This document shows positions 8,269-14,936 of a DNA stretch of 57,925 nt, piece by piece. Location of the stretch: the NCBI GenBank assembly GCA_023415035.1, contig JAEZLX010000130.1, positions 1 through 57,925 on the forward strand, read 5' to 3'. Every line of letters starts with the position of its first letter. Positions within the stretch are counted from its first letter, which is position 1. The notes beneath the pieces are model-generated. The model was given only the letters and a program-made list of their open reading frames with translations. It did no database searches and was not told the DNA's origin. This DNA is from Pseudomonadota bacterium (lineage in GTDB: Bacteria; Pseudomonadota; Gammaproteobacteria; Burkholderiales; Burkholderiaceae_C). The position numbers and the translations under genes are program-made.

Positions 8269-8631
8269 ATGAACAAGACCCTCATCCTCGCCAGCCTGCT
8301 GGCTGCCATGGCCATCACCGCTTGCGGTCAGAAGGAAGAAACGCCTGCTGCCGCCGCGGTGGAATCGGCCCAGGAGGCTGCCGCTGCTGCTTCCGACGCT
8401 GCCAAGGAAGGCGCCGAAGCTGCTGCTGACGCTGCCAAGGATGCCGCCGCTGCCGCCACCGACGCTGCGCAAAATGCTGCCGAGGCCGCCCAGGACGCCG
8501 CCGCCAACGCTGTTGATGCCGCCAAGGACGCTGCCAACGCCGCTGCCGATGCAGCCAAGGAAGGCGCCGAGGCTGCTACCGACGCTGCCAAGGAAGCTGT
8601 TGACGCCGCCAAGGAAGCCGTCGCCAAGTAA
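8269..8631 (+). CDS. Small Ala-rich lipoprotein with repeated amphipathic helix
   Basis: The 120-residue product has a lipoprotein signal ending in the lipobox ITAC (lipidated Cys19). Almost everything after residue 30 is Ala, Lys, Glu, Asp and Asn in a recurring pattern such as DAAKEGAEAAADAAKDAAA and DAAKEAVDAAKEAVAK, giving one long amphipathic helix like the 11-residue repeats of LEA group 3 and apolipoprotein-like proteins. It would sit on the periplasmic side of a membrane. Function is unknown; a stress-protective or envelope-spacer role is only inference. The real start is 8269 (ORF open from 8209), since it directly gives the signal peptide. The 194 bases upstream hold an A-rich tract (about 8128-8147) and presumably the promoter; a bidirectional terminator follows. 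Confidence 0.85.
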   Translation: MNKTLILASLLAAMAITACGQKEETPAAAAVESAQEAAAAASDAAKEGAEAAADAAKDAAAAATDAAQNAAEAAQDAAANAVDAAKDAANAAADAAKEGAEAATDAAKEAVDAAKEAVAK

Positions 8632-8672
8632 GCGCGAAGGATCTGCCGGCAGCCGCTGCCGGCGATTCATGG

Positions 8673-8703
8673 AAAAAAAGCCGCTCCGAAGAGCGGCTTT
8701 TTT
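8673..8703. terminator. Bidirectional rho-independent terminator (lipoprotein gene / bamC)
   Basis: A7 (8673-8679), stem GCCGCTC (8680-8686), loop CGAA, stem GAGCGGC (8691-8697), then T6 (8698-8703). The flanking A and T runs let it stop the lipoprotein gene from the left and the dapA-bamC unit from the right. Confidence 0.93.
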
Positions 8704-8724
8704 GTGGTTCACTGCAGGACGTGG

Positions 8725-9849
8725 TCAGCGCAGATCTTCGGACAGGAGCCTGATGATTGTCTGGGCATTGGCGCTGTTGTTCGGGCGGCCTTGCTCGTCC
8801 TGGACGCTGAGCGTGGTCTGCTCGCCATTGCCTCGAACCACGATGCGATGGCGTTCGGGCGTCGGGCTGTCCTTCTTGTCGCGGCCGAACAGGCGGCCGA
8901 AGAAGCCGGGCTTGCTGCTGCTGTCAGGATTGGGGGCCACGAAGCGGACGAAATAGACACCCTGGCTGCGGTCGCGGTCTTCCACGGTGAAGCCGGTACG
9001 GTCCAGCGAGAGACCGACACGCCGCCAGGCGCGGTCGAAGTTGTCGGCCAGCTGCAGGCCGGGAGCACCATCGATCGTGACCGGCTGCACCGACGAGGCG
9101 GCCGGTGCGGCCACCGCGACGGCGGTCTTGGACTGCTCTTCGCTCACGTTGCCCAGCCAGACCAGCAGCCGGCGCAGGAACTCCGTCTCCAGCTCGACGT
9201 TGGACGGGCGGGGCTGCCAGACCGTGCTGTCCTTTTGGGATGTGGCGTACACCTCTTCCATGCCGCGGTGCGAGATGTAGATCTCGGTGCTGCCGTTGGC
9301 ACCGCGCTCCAGGCGCGTGCGGAAGCGGTCACGCTCGCCGGTGGAATACAGGTTGTCGATCACGCGGCCGATGGTGCGGCGGATGAAGTCTTCCGGAATT
9401 TTGGCGCGATTTTCGGCCCAGTCGGTCTCCATGATGCCGAGCTGTTCCTGGTCGACTTCCAGCACGAATCCGTTTTCCTTCCAGAAATCGCGGACCCGGT
9501 CCCACACCTGCTCGGGCGGGCGGTCGACCACCAGCCAGCGCTGGTTGCCGGCGCGTTCGATGCGCGCGTCGCCGACCTTTTGCACTGCCGTGCTGGCTGC
9601 CTGGGAGGGCGTGCCGGCGACGGCCTGGTAGCCGCTGGCCGTGGCTGCTTCACCTGGCATGGCGTAGCGCGACTCGCGCGAGAGTTGCGTGAGGTCGGGA
9701 GGAACCTCCAGGCTGTTGCCCCGCTGCGCCGAGCGGTAGTCGATCTTGTCCTCCTGGAGGAGGGTGCAGCCGGAGGCCAGCACGGCGGCCAGCGTCAGCG
9801 CCGTCCAGCGGCCGGGGCGGGAAGAGAGGACTTGGTCAGCTTGCTGCAT
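8725..9849 (-). CDS. bamC: Outer membrane protein assembly factor BamC (NlpB)
   Basis: BamC is a lipoprotein of the BAM complex that inserts beta-barrel proteins into the outer membrane. The 374-residue product has a lipoprotein signal with lipobox ASGC (lipidated Cys28), then the unstructured N-terminal segment RSAQRGNSLEVPPDLTQLSR typical of the family, which contacts BamD, followed by two helix-grip domains (about residues 100-210 and 255-370), the second preceded by an Ala/Pro linker. It lies 12 bases downstream of dapA on the same strand, the same dapA-bamC (nlpB) order as in E. coli, and ends at the bidirectional terminator. Confidence 0.92.
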   Translation of the reverse strand: MQQADQVLSSRPGRWTALTLAAVLASGCTLLQEDKIDYRSAQRGNSLEVPPDLTQLSRESRYAMPGEAATASGYQAVAGTPSQAASTAVQKVGDARIERAGNQRWLVVDRPPEQVWDRVRDFWKENGFVLEVDQEQLGIMETDWAENRAKIPEDFIRRTIGRVIDNLYSTGERDRFRTRLERGANGSTEIYISHRGMEEVYATSQKDSTVWQPRPSNVELETEFLRRLLVWLGNVSEEQSKTAVAVAAPAASSVQPVTIDGAPGLQLADNFDRAWRRVGLSLDRTGFTVEDRDRSQGVYFVRFVAPNPDSSSKPGFFGRLFGRDKKDSPTPERHRIVVRGNGEQTTLSVQDEQGRPNNSANAQTIIRLLSEDLR

Positions 9850-9861
9850 GATTTGGTGTGT

Positions 9862-10749
9862 TCAGGCGATCAGGCCGCTTTGTTGGAGGGCGCTTTCGAC
9901 CACTGGTTCCAGGGCGGACGACAGGGGAGTCATGGGCAGGCGCATCGTGCCGCCGCACAGGCCCAGACGCGCCATGGCCCACTTCACGGGGATGGGGTTT
10001 GCTTCGACGAACAGGTTGCGGTGCAGCGGCAGCAGCCGCATCTGGATGTCCATGGCCTTCTTCGCGTCGCCGGCGATGGCCGCCATGCACAGCTCGTGCA
10101 TCAGGCGCGGCGCGATGTTGGCCGTGACGCTGACGTTGCCCTTGCCGCCACAGAGCATCAGGGCGACCGCGGTGGCGTCATCGCCCGAGAACACGGCAAA
10201 GCCTTCGGGCGCCTCGCGGATGAGCCACTGCGCGCGCTCAATGTTGCCGGTGGCTTCCTTGATGCCGATGATGCCCGGCACCTTGGCCAGGCGCAGCACG
10301 GTGTCGTGCGCCATGTCGGCCACGGTGCGGCCCGGCACGTTGTACAGCACGATGGGCAGGTCGCCCGTGGCCTCGGCGATGGCCTTGAAATGCTGGTACA
10401 GGCCTTCCTGAGTCGGCTTGTTGTAGTAGGGCACCACCTGCAGCTGATAGTCGGCGCCCACGCTGCGGGCGAACTTGGCCAGCTCGATGGCCTCGGCAGT
10501 GGAGTTGGCGCCACAGCCGGCCATGATGGGTACGCGCTTGGCCGCCTGCTCGACCGCCACGCGGATGACCTCGCAGTGCTCTTCCACGCTCACGGTGGGC
10601 GATTCGCCCGTGGTGCCGACCACGCAGATGCAGTCCGTGCCCTCGGCGACGTGCCAGTCGATCAGTTTTCGCAGGGACGCGTAATCCACACTGCCGTCTG
10701 GCTGGAAAGGGGTGACGAGGGCGACGATGCTGCCTGAGATGCTGTCCAT
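9862..10749 (-). CDS. dapA: 4-hydroxy-tetrahydrodipicolinate synthase
   Basis: DapA condenses pyruvate with aspartate semialdehyde in the first committed step of diaminopimelate and lysine synthesis. The 295-residue protein (family about 292) has the Schiff-base lysine K164 in GIKEATGN, GTTGES at residues 45-50, and LYNVPGRT with Tyr136 and Arg141. I chose the ATG at 10747-10749 because MDSISGSIVALVTPF matches the family N-terminus; the frame is open 19 codons further up. A TAGAAT -10 on this strand at 10810-10805 sits about 55 bases upstream and uses the stop codon of the methyltransferase gene as its first three bases. bamC follows 12 bases downstream. Confidence 0.96.
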   Translation of the reverse strand: MDSISGSIVALVTPFQPDGSVDYASLRKLIDWHVAEGTDCICVVGTTGESPTVSVEEHCEVIRVAVEQAAKRVPIMAGCGANSTAEAIELAKFARSVGADYQLQVVPYYNKPTQEGLYQHFKAIAEATGDLPIVLYNVPGRTVADMAHDTVLRLAKVPGIIGIKEATGNIERAQWLIREAPEGFAVFSGDDATAVALMLCGGKGNVSVTANIAPRLMHELCMAAIAGDAKKAMDIQMRLLPLHRNLFVEANPIPVKWAMARLGLCGGTMRLPMTPLSSALEPVVESALQQSGLIA

Positions 10750-10804
10750 GGTCTGTGTCGGTGAAGGAAAGGGCCGCCCGCAGGGCAAGCCCGGGCGATC
10801 TGCC

Positions 10805-10810
10805 ATTCTA
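10805..10810 (-). promoter_or_regulatory. Candidate -10 element for dapA-bamC
   Basis: TAGAAT on the minus strand; the TAG is also the stop codon of the upstream methyltransferase gene (10810-10808). The predicted start point near 10798 gives a leader of about 50 bases. The -35 region is poor. Confidence 0.4.
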
Positions 10811-11416
10811 ACCAGCGCCCGGCGCGCCTGGCATGGCGGTCAGGAGGCGGCGAGCGGGGATGCCGTCAGGGGTGGATGTTTCGCGTACCGCGGCGATGCG
10901 CTGAACGAAGCGCGCCGGCTGGTCGAGGAAGCCGTCCTCGTAGGCCACAACGCGCAGCGTGGGCCGGCAAAGGTCCAGCAGCTCGCCGGGCTGCAGCAGA
11001 AATTCCGGACGGGAGGGCTGGCCGACGCTGGCGTTGCCGTGGGCGAAAGTCTCGTAGATCAGGACGCCGCCCGGTGCCACGCTGGCCAGCAGCACCGGAA
11101 ACAGCGCGCGCCAGAGGTAGTTGGTGACGACGACAGCATCGAACTGCCGGCCCCCGAAGGGCCACGGGCCGCCCTCGATGTCGGCCTGCACGATCTCGGC
11201 GCCGGCACGGACCAGGGCGCTGGTTCTGTCGATGGCCTCGGGCGAGCGGTCCACCCCGGTGACCTGATGGCCGCGGGCGTGAAACCAGAACATGTGCCGG
11301 CCGGAGCCGCAGGCCACGTCGAGCACCCGCCCGCCGGCCGGCACCAGATGGCTCCAGCGCTGCACCCAGGGGGAGGGCGCGGCAAGTGCCGATGGCGGCG
11401 CGACTGCGGCCGTCAT
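10808..11416 (-). CDS. Class I SAM-dependent methyltransferase
   Basis: The 202-residue protein has SAM-binding motif I at residues 31-41 (VLDVACGSGRH), an acidic strand-2 end in GVDRS, and motif-IV-like FDAVVVTNYLWR, with PGGVLIYETFA further on. It resembles small methyltransferases of the Methyltransf_11/TehB-like group; the substrate is unknown. The start is the ATG at 11414-11416, which shares one base with the stop of the 45-residue peptide gene upstream (TGATG), a sign of translational coupling. This start removes an implausible 38-residue extension, which in fact is the other frame of that peptide gene. Together with the MFS permease and the peptide it forms a three-gene operon. Confidence 0.88.
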   Translation of the reverse strand: MTAAVAPPSALAAPSPWVQRWSHLVPAGGRVLDVACGSGRHMFWFHARGHQVTGVDRSPEAIDRTSALVRAGAEIVQADIEGGPWPFGGRQFDAVVVTNYLWRALFPVLLASVAPGGVLIYETFAHGNASVGQPSRPEFLLQPGELLDLCRPTLRVVAYEDGFLDQPARFVQRIAAVRETSTPDGIPARRLLTAMPGAPGAG

Positions 11417-11553
11417 CAGAAGCAGCTCCAGAGCTGGTCGGCCAGCCGCACGAGGAAATCCGGATCGCGGTAGAGCATCAGCGTGCCCAGCAGGACCAGC
11501 GCCACGGCCAGCCATGCAGCGGCGTGCCACCAGCGCTGCCGCGTGGCGCTCAT
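11416..11553 (-). CDS. Small membrane peptide, 45 aa, between MFS permease and methyltransferase
   Basis: This gene is below usual ORF length limits. It starts with the ATG at 11551-11553, which overlaps the MFS stop by four bases (ATGA), and ends with TGA at 11416-11418, which overlaps the methyltransferase start by one base (TGATG). The product begins MSATRQRWWHAAAWL, has one hydrophobic segment (about residues 10-27, AAAWLAVALVLLGTLMLY), and ends RLADQLWSCF. The positive residues before the helix predict a cytoplasmic N-terminus. Tight coupling on both sides makes chance unlikely. Small single-helix partners of MFS carriers are known, so an accessory subunit role is plausible, but I do not recognise the family. 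Confidence 0.7.
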   Translation of the reverse strand: MSATRQRWWHAAAWLAVALVLLGTLMLYRDPDFLVRLADQLWSCF

Positions 11554-12791
11554 GCCGCCGCTCCCACGCGCTGCGGACCTCGAACGATGGCGCTTTCGCG
11601 CACCGGCAGGTTCACCAGCGCGGCCAGCACACCCAGCGCGATCGAGATGTACCAGACGATGTCGTAGCTGCCGGTCTGGTCATAGAGCAGGCCGCCCAGC
11701 CACACGCCCATGAAGCTGCCGATCTGGTGGCTGAAGAACACGAAGCCGCCCAGCATCGACAGGTGCGCCACCCCGAAGATCTGCGCCACCACGGCATTGG
11801 TGGGCGGCACGGTGGACAGCCACAGCATGCCCATGACGGCGGAGAAGATGTACACGCTCGTGGGTGTGAGCGGCGCCAGCAGGAAGATGGTGGTGGCCAC
11901 GGAGCGCGCCAGGTAGATGAAGGCGAGGATGTGGCGCTTGGCCAGGCGCTGTCCGAGCGTGCCGGCCAGGTAGGACCCCACAACGTTGAACAGGCCGATG
12001 AGCGCCAGCGCGTAGCTGGCCACCTGGGGCGAGAGGCCGTTGTCCTTGAGGTAGCTGGGCATGTGCACGCCGATGAACACCACCTGGAAGCCGCAGACGA
12101 AGTAGCCGGCCATCAGCAGCTGGAAACTACGGTAGCCAAAGGCCTCGCGCAGGGCCTGTCCGATGGTCTGCTCGCGGTGGGTGCTGGCACTGCCGCTGCC
12201 ACCAAAATCGGGCTCGCGCAGGAACACCGCCAGCGGGATGATGAGCAGCGCCGCGCCACCCAGGATCAGCAGCGCCTGCTGCCAGCCGAAGCCGGAGATG
12301 AGCCAGCCCTCGACCGGCACCATCAGGAACTGGCCGAAGGAGCCTGCCGCGGCCGACACGCCCATGGCCCACGAGCGCTTCTCGGCCGGGATTTGGCGCC
12401 CGATGACGCCGTAGATGATGGCGTAGGTGGTGCCGGCCTGGGCCATGCCGATCAGCACGCCCGCGGTCAGCGCGAACATGGTGGGCGTGGTCGAGGTCGC
12501 CATGCCGTACAGGCCGAGGGCATAGGCGATCGCACCGGCCGCGAGCACCTTGAAGGCACCGAAGCGGTCCGCTGCCATGCCGGCGAAGATGCCGAACAGG
12601 CCCCATGCCAGGTTCTGCACGGCCATGGCGAAGGCGAAGTTCTCGCGAGTCCAGCCCTGATCCTGGGTGATGGGCTGCAGCCACAGGCCGAAACCGTGGC
12701 GGATGCCCATCGACAGTGTGACGATGGCGGCGCCGCAAAGCAGCACCTGGGCGGCGGAGAGTCGTTGTGGATGTTGTGCTTGTCGGGACAT
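11550..12791 (-). CDS. MFS transporter, oxalate/formate or monocarboxylate-porter-like
   Basis: The 413-residue protein has about 12 hydrophobic segments with a longer central loop (REPDFGGSGSASTHREQ, near residue 205) and the MFS loop signature ADRFGAFKV after helix 2. GIRHGFGLWLQPITQDQGW in helix 1 and the mid-helix residues resemble the OFA/monocarboxylate group, so it probably moves a small carboxylate; this is inference. The start is the ATG at 12789-12791: a TACATT hexamer on this strand (12803-12798) ends six bases before it, with no Shine-Dalgarno, suggesting a leaderless message. The frame stays open for 64 more codons upstream, but that stretch runs into the parE promoter. The stop overlaps the next gene's start by four bases. 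Confidence 0.88.
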   Translation of the reverse strand: MSRQAQHPQRLSAAQVLLCGAAIVTLSMGIRHGFGLWLQPITQDQGWTRENFAFAMAVQNLAWGLFGIFAGMAADRFGAFKVLAAGAIAYALGLYGMATSTTPTMFALTAGVLIGMAQAGTTYAIIYGVIGRQIPAEKRSWAMGVSAAAGSFGQFLMVPVEGWLISGFGWQQALLILGGAALLIIPLAVFLREPDFGGSGSASTHREQTIGQALREAFGYRSFQLLMAGYFVCGFQVVFIGVHMPSYLKDNGLSPQVASYALALIGLFNVVGSYLAGTLGQRLAKRHILAFIYLARSVATTIFLLAPLTPTSVYIFSAVMGMLWLSTVPPTNAVVAQIFGVAHLSMLGGFVFFSHQIGSFMGVWLGGLLYDQTGSYDIVWYISIALGVLAALVNLPVRESAIVRGPQRVGAAA

Positions 12792-12944
12792 TCCGAGAAT
12801 GTAGCGAATCTGCGCGCCGCTTGCCGGCGGCAAGCATGCCCAAGGAGATGAAATTTGCCGCCGCCATTGATGCGTGGCGCGACACAGTTCGCGGATCCTG
12901 ATGGAAATCTGTATGCAAACACAGTGTTTTGAGGCAGGGCTGCT

Positions 12945-12950
12945 TACAAT
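12945..12950 (+). promoter_or_regulatory. Candidate -10 element for parE (leaderless start)
   Basis: TACAAT ends eight bases before the parE ATG at 12959, so transcription would begin at about the A of the start codon. No Shine-Dalgarno is present in the eight intervening bases and no clear -35 is seen. Confidence 0.45.
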
Positions 12951-12958
12951 CCGCGACC

Positions 12959-14929
12959 ATGGCAAGCCAGAATCCACCCGCATATTCCGAAGGTTCGATT
13001 CGCGTCCTCAAGGGCCTGGAGCCGGTCAAGCAGCGGCCGGGCATGTACACGCGCACCGACAACCCGCTGCACATCATCCAGGAGGTGATCGACAACGCCG
13101 CCGACGAGGCGCTGGCCGGTTACGGCAGGAAAATCCGCGTCACGCTGCATGCCGACGGCTCGGTCAGCGTCGAGGACGACGGCCGCGGCATCCCGTTCGG
13201 GCTGCATCCGGAAGAGAACGCACCCGTCATCGAACTGGTGTTCACGCGGCTGCACGCCGGTGGCAAGTTCGACAAGGGGCAGGGCGGCGCCTACAGCTTC
13301 TCGGGCGGGCTGCACGGCGTGGGCGTGAGCGTGACCAACGCCCTGTCCACGCGCATGGAGGTGTCCAGCCACCGCGAGGGCCAGGTGGCGCGCATCGTGT
13401 TCGCCGGCGGCGATGTGATCGAGCCGCTGGTGACGCGACCGCTGGGCGATGGCGACCGCAAGCAGGGCACGACAGTGCGCGTCTGGCCCGATGCGAAGTA
13501 TTTCGATGCCGCCGGCCTGCCCATGGGGGAGTTGACGCACCTGCTGCGCAGCAAGGCGGTGCTGATGCTGGGCGTCTCGGTAACGCTGAACAACGAAAAA
13601 AACCGCGAGACCCAGACCTGGCAGTACAAGGGCGGCCTGCGCGACTACCTGGGCCAGACCCTGACGGCCGATCCGGTCATCCCCATGTTCGAGGGGGAGG
13701 GCTATGCTGACAGCAAGGACGACAGCTTTGCCGAGGGCGAGGGCGCTTCCTGGTGCGTGGCCTTCACGGAAGAGGGCGCGCCGGTGCGCGAAAGCTACGT
13801 CAACCTGATCCCGACCAGCGCCGGCGGCACGCACGACAGCGGTCTGCGGGATGGCCTGTTCCAGGCGGTCAAGGGTTTCATCGAGCTGCATGCGCTGCTG
13901 CCCAAGGGCGTGAAGCTGCTGCCCGAGGACGTGTTCGCGCGCGCTAGCTACGTGCTCTCGGCCAAGGTGCTGGATCCGCAGTTCCAGGGCCAGGTCAAGG
14001 AGAGGCTCAATTCGCGCGACGCCGTGCGTCTGGTGTCCAGCTTCGTCAAGCCGGCACTGGAGCTGTGGCTCAACCAGCATGTGGAATACGGCCGCAAGCT
14101 GGCGGAGCTGGCCATCAAGGCGGCGCAGACGCGCCAGCGCGCGGGCCAGAAGGTCGAAAAACGCAAGGGTTCGGGCGTGGCCGTGCTGCCGGGCAAGCTG
14201 ACCGACTGCGAAAGCCGCGACCTCTCGCACAACGAGCTGTTCCTGGTGGAGGGCGATTCGGCCGGCGGCAGCGCCAAGATGGGGCGCGACAAGGAGTGCC
14301 AGGCGGTATTGCCGCTGCGCGGGAAGGTGCTCAACACCTGGGAGGTGGAGCGCGACCGGCTTTTCGCCAACACGGAAATCCACGACATCTCGGTGGCGAT
14401 CGGCGTCGATCCGCACGGCCCGAACGACACCCCCGATCTCTCAGGTTTGCGCTACGGCAAGATCTGCATCCTCTCGGACGCGGACGTGGACGGCTCGCAC
14501 ATCCAGGTGCTGCTGCTGACACTGTTCTTCCGTCATTTCCCCAAGCTGATCGAGACAGGTCATGTCTACGTGGCACGGCCGCCGCTGTTCCGTGTCGATG
14601 TGCCGGCGCGCGGCAAGAAGCCCGCGAGCAAGCAATATGCGCTCGACGATGGCGAGTTGCAGGCCATTCTGGACAAGGCCGAGAAGGAGGGCGTGTCGCG
14701 CAGCAAGTGCCAGATCAGCCGCTTCAAGGGGCTGGGCGAGATGAGTGCCGAGCAGCTGTGGGACACGACGCTCAACCCCGACACGCGACGCCTGCTGCCG
14801 GTGACCCTGGGTTCGCTCGGTTTCGGCGAGACGGAGGCGCTGATCGCCAAGCTCATGGGCAAGGGCGAGGCGGCCGCGCGGCGCGACCTGATGGAACTGC
14901 ACGGCGACTCGGTCGAGATCGACGTCTGA
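12959..14929 (+). CDS. parE: DNA topoisomerase IV subunit B
   Basis: ParE is the ATPase subunit of topoisomerase IV, which decatenates daughter chromosomes with ParC. The 656-residue product shows the GHKL ATPase with N46 and E50 (VIDNAADEA), DDGRGIP at 73-79 and GGLHGVGVSVTNALS at 116-130, and the TOPRIM domain with EGDSAGG at 431-437 and SDADVDG at 506-512; FKGLGEMSAEQLWDTT lies near the end. It has the ParE rather than GyrB length, without the large GyrB insertion. The chosen ATG is the one after the TACAAT element; an in-frame start 30 bases upstream would precede that element. parC begins seven bases downstream, so the two subunits are made from one message. Confidence 0.96.
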   Translation: MASQNPPAYSEGSIRVLKGLEPVKQRPGMYTRTDNPLHIIQEVIDNAADEALAGYGRKIRVTLHADGSVSVEDDGRGIPFGLHPEENAPVIELVFTRLHAGGKFDKGQGGAYSFSGGLHGVGVSVTNALSTRMEVSSHREGQVARIVFAGGDVIEPLVTRPLGDGDRKQGTTVRVWPDAKYFDAAGLPMGELTHLLRSKAVLMLGVSVTLNNEKNRETQTWQYKGGLRDYLGQTLTADPVIPMFEGEGYADSKDDSFAEGEGASWCVAFTEEGAPVRESYVNLIPTSAGGTHDSGLRDGLFQAVKGFIELHALLPKGVKLLPEDVFARASYVLSAKVLDPQFQGQVKERLNSRDAVRLVSSFVKPALELWLNQHVEYGRKLAELAIKAAQTRQRAGQKVEKRKGSGVAVLPGKLTDCESRDLSHNELFLVEGDSAGGSAKMGRDKECQAVLPLRGKVLNTWEVERDRLFANTEIHDISVAIGVDPHGPNDTPDLSGLRYGKICILSDADVDGSHIQVLLLTLFFRHFPKLIETGHVYVARPPLFRVDVPARGKKPASKQYALDDGELQAILDKAEKEGVSRSKCQISRFKGLGEMSAEQLWDTTLNPDTRRLLPVTLGSLGFGETEALIAKLMGKGEAAARRDLMELHGDSVEIDV

Positions 14930-14936
14930 GGACAAC

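Noticed and set aside
8155..8712. Gly/Ser-rich frame antisense to the Ala-rich lipoprotein gene
   Set aside because: The apparent repeats (GSVGSSLGAFLG) are just the reverse reading of the Ala-rich repeats and include the terminator.
8704..10737. A 677-codon plus-strand frame across bamC and dapA
   Set aside because: It spans two well-supported minus-strand genes and the gap between them and shows no domain; a reverse-strand shadow.
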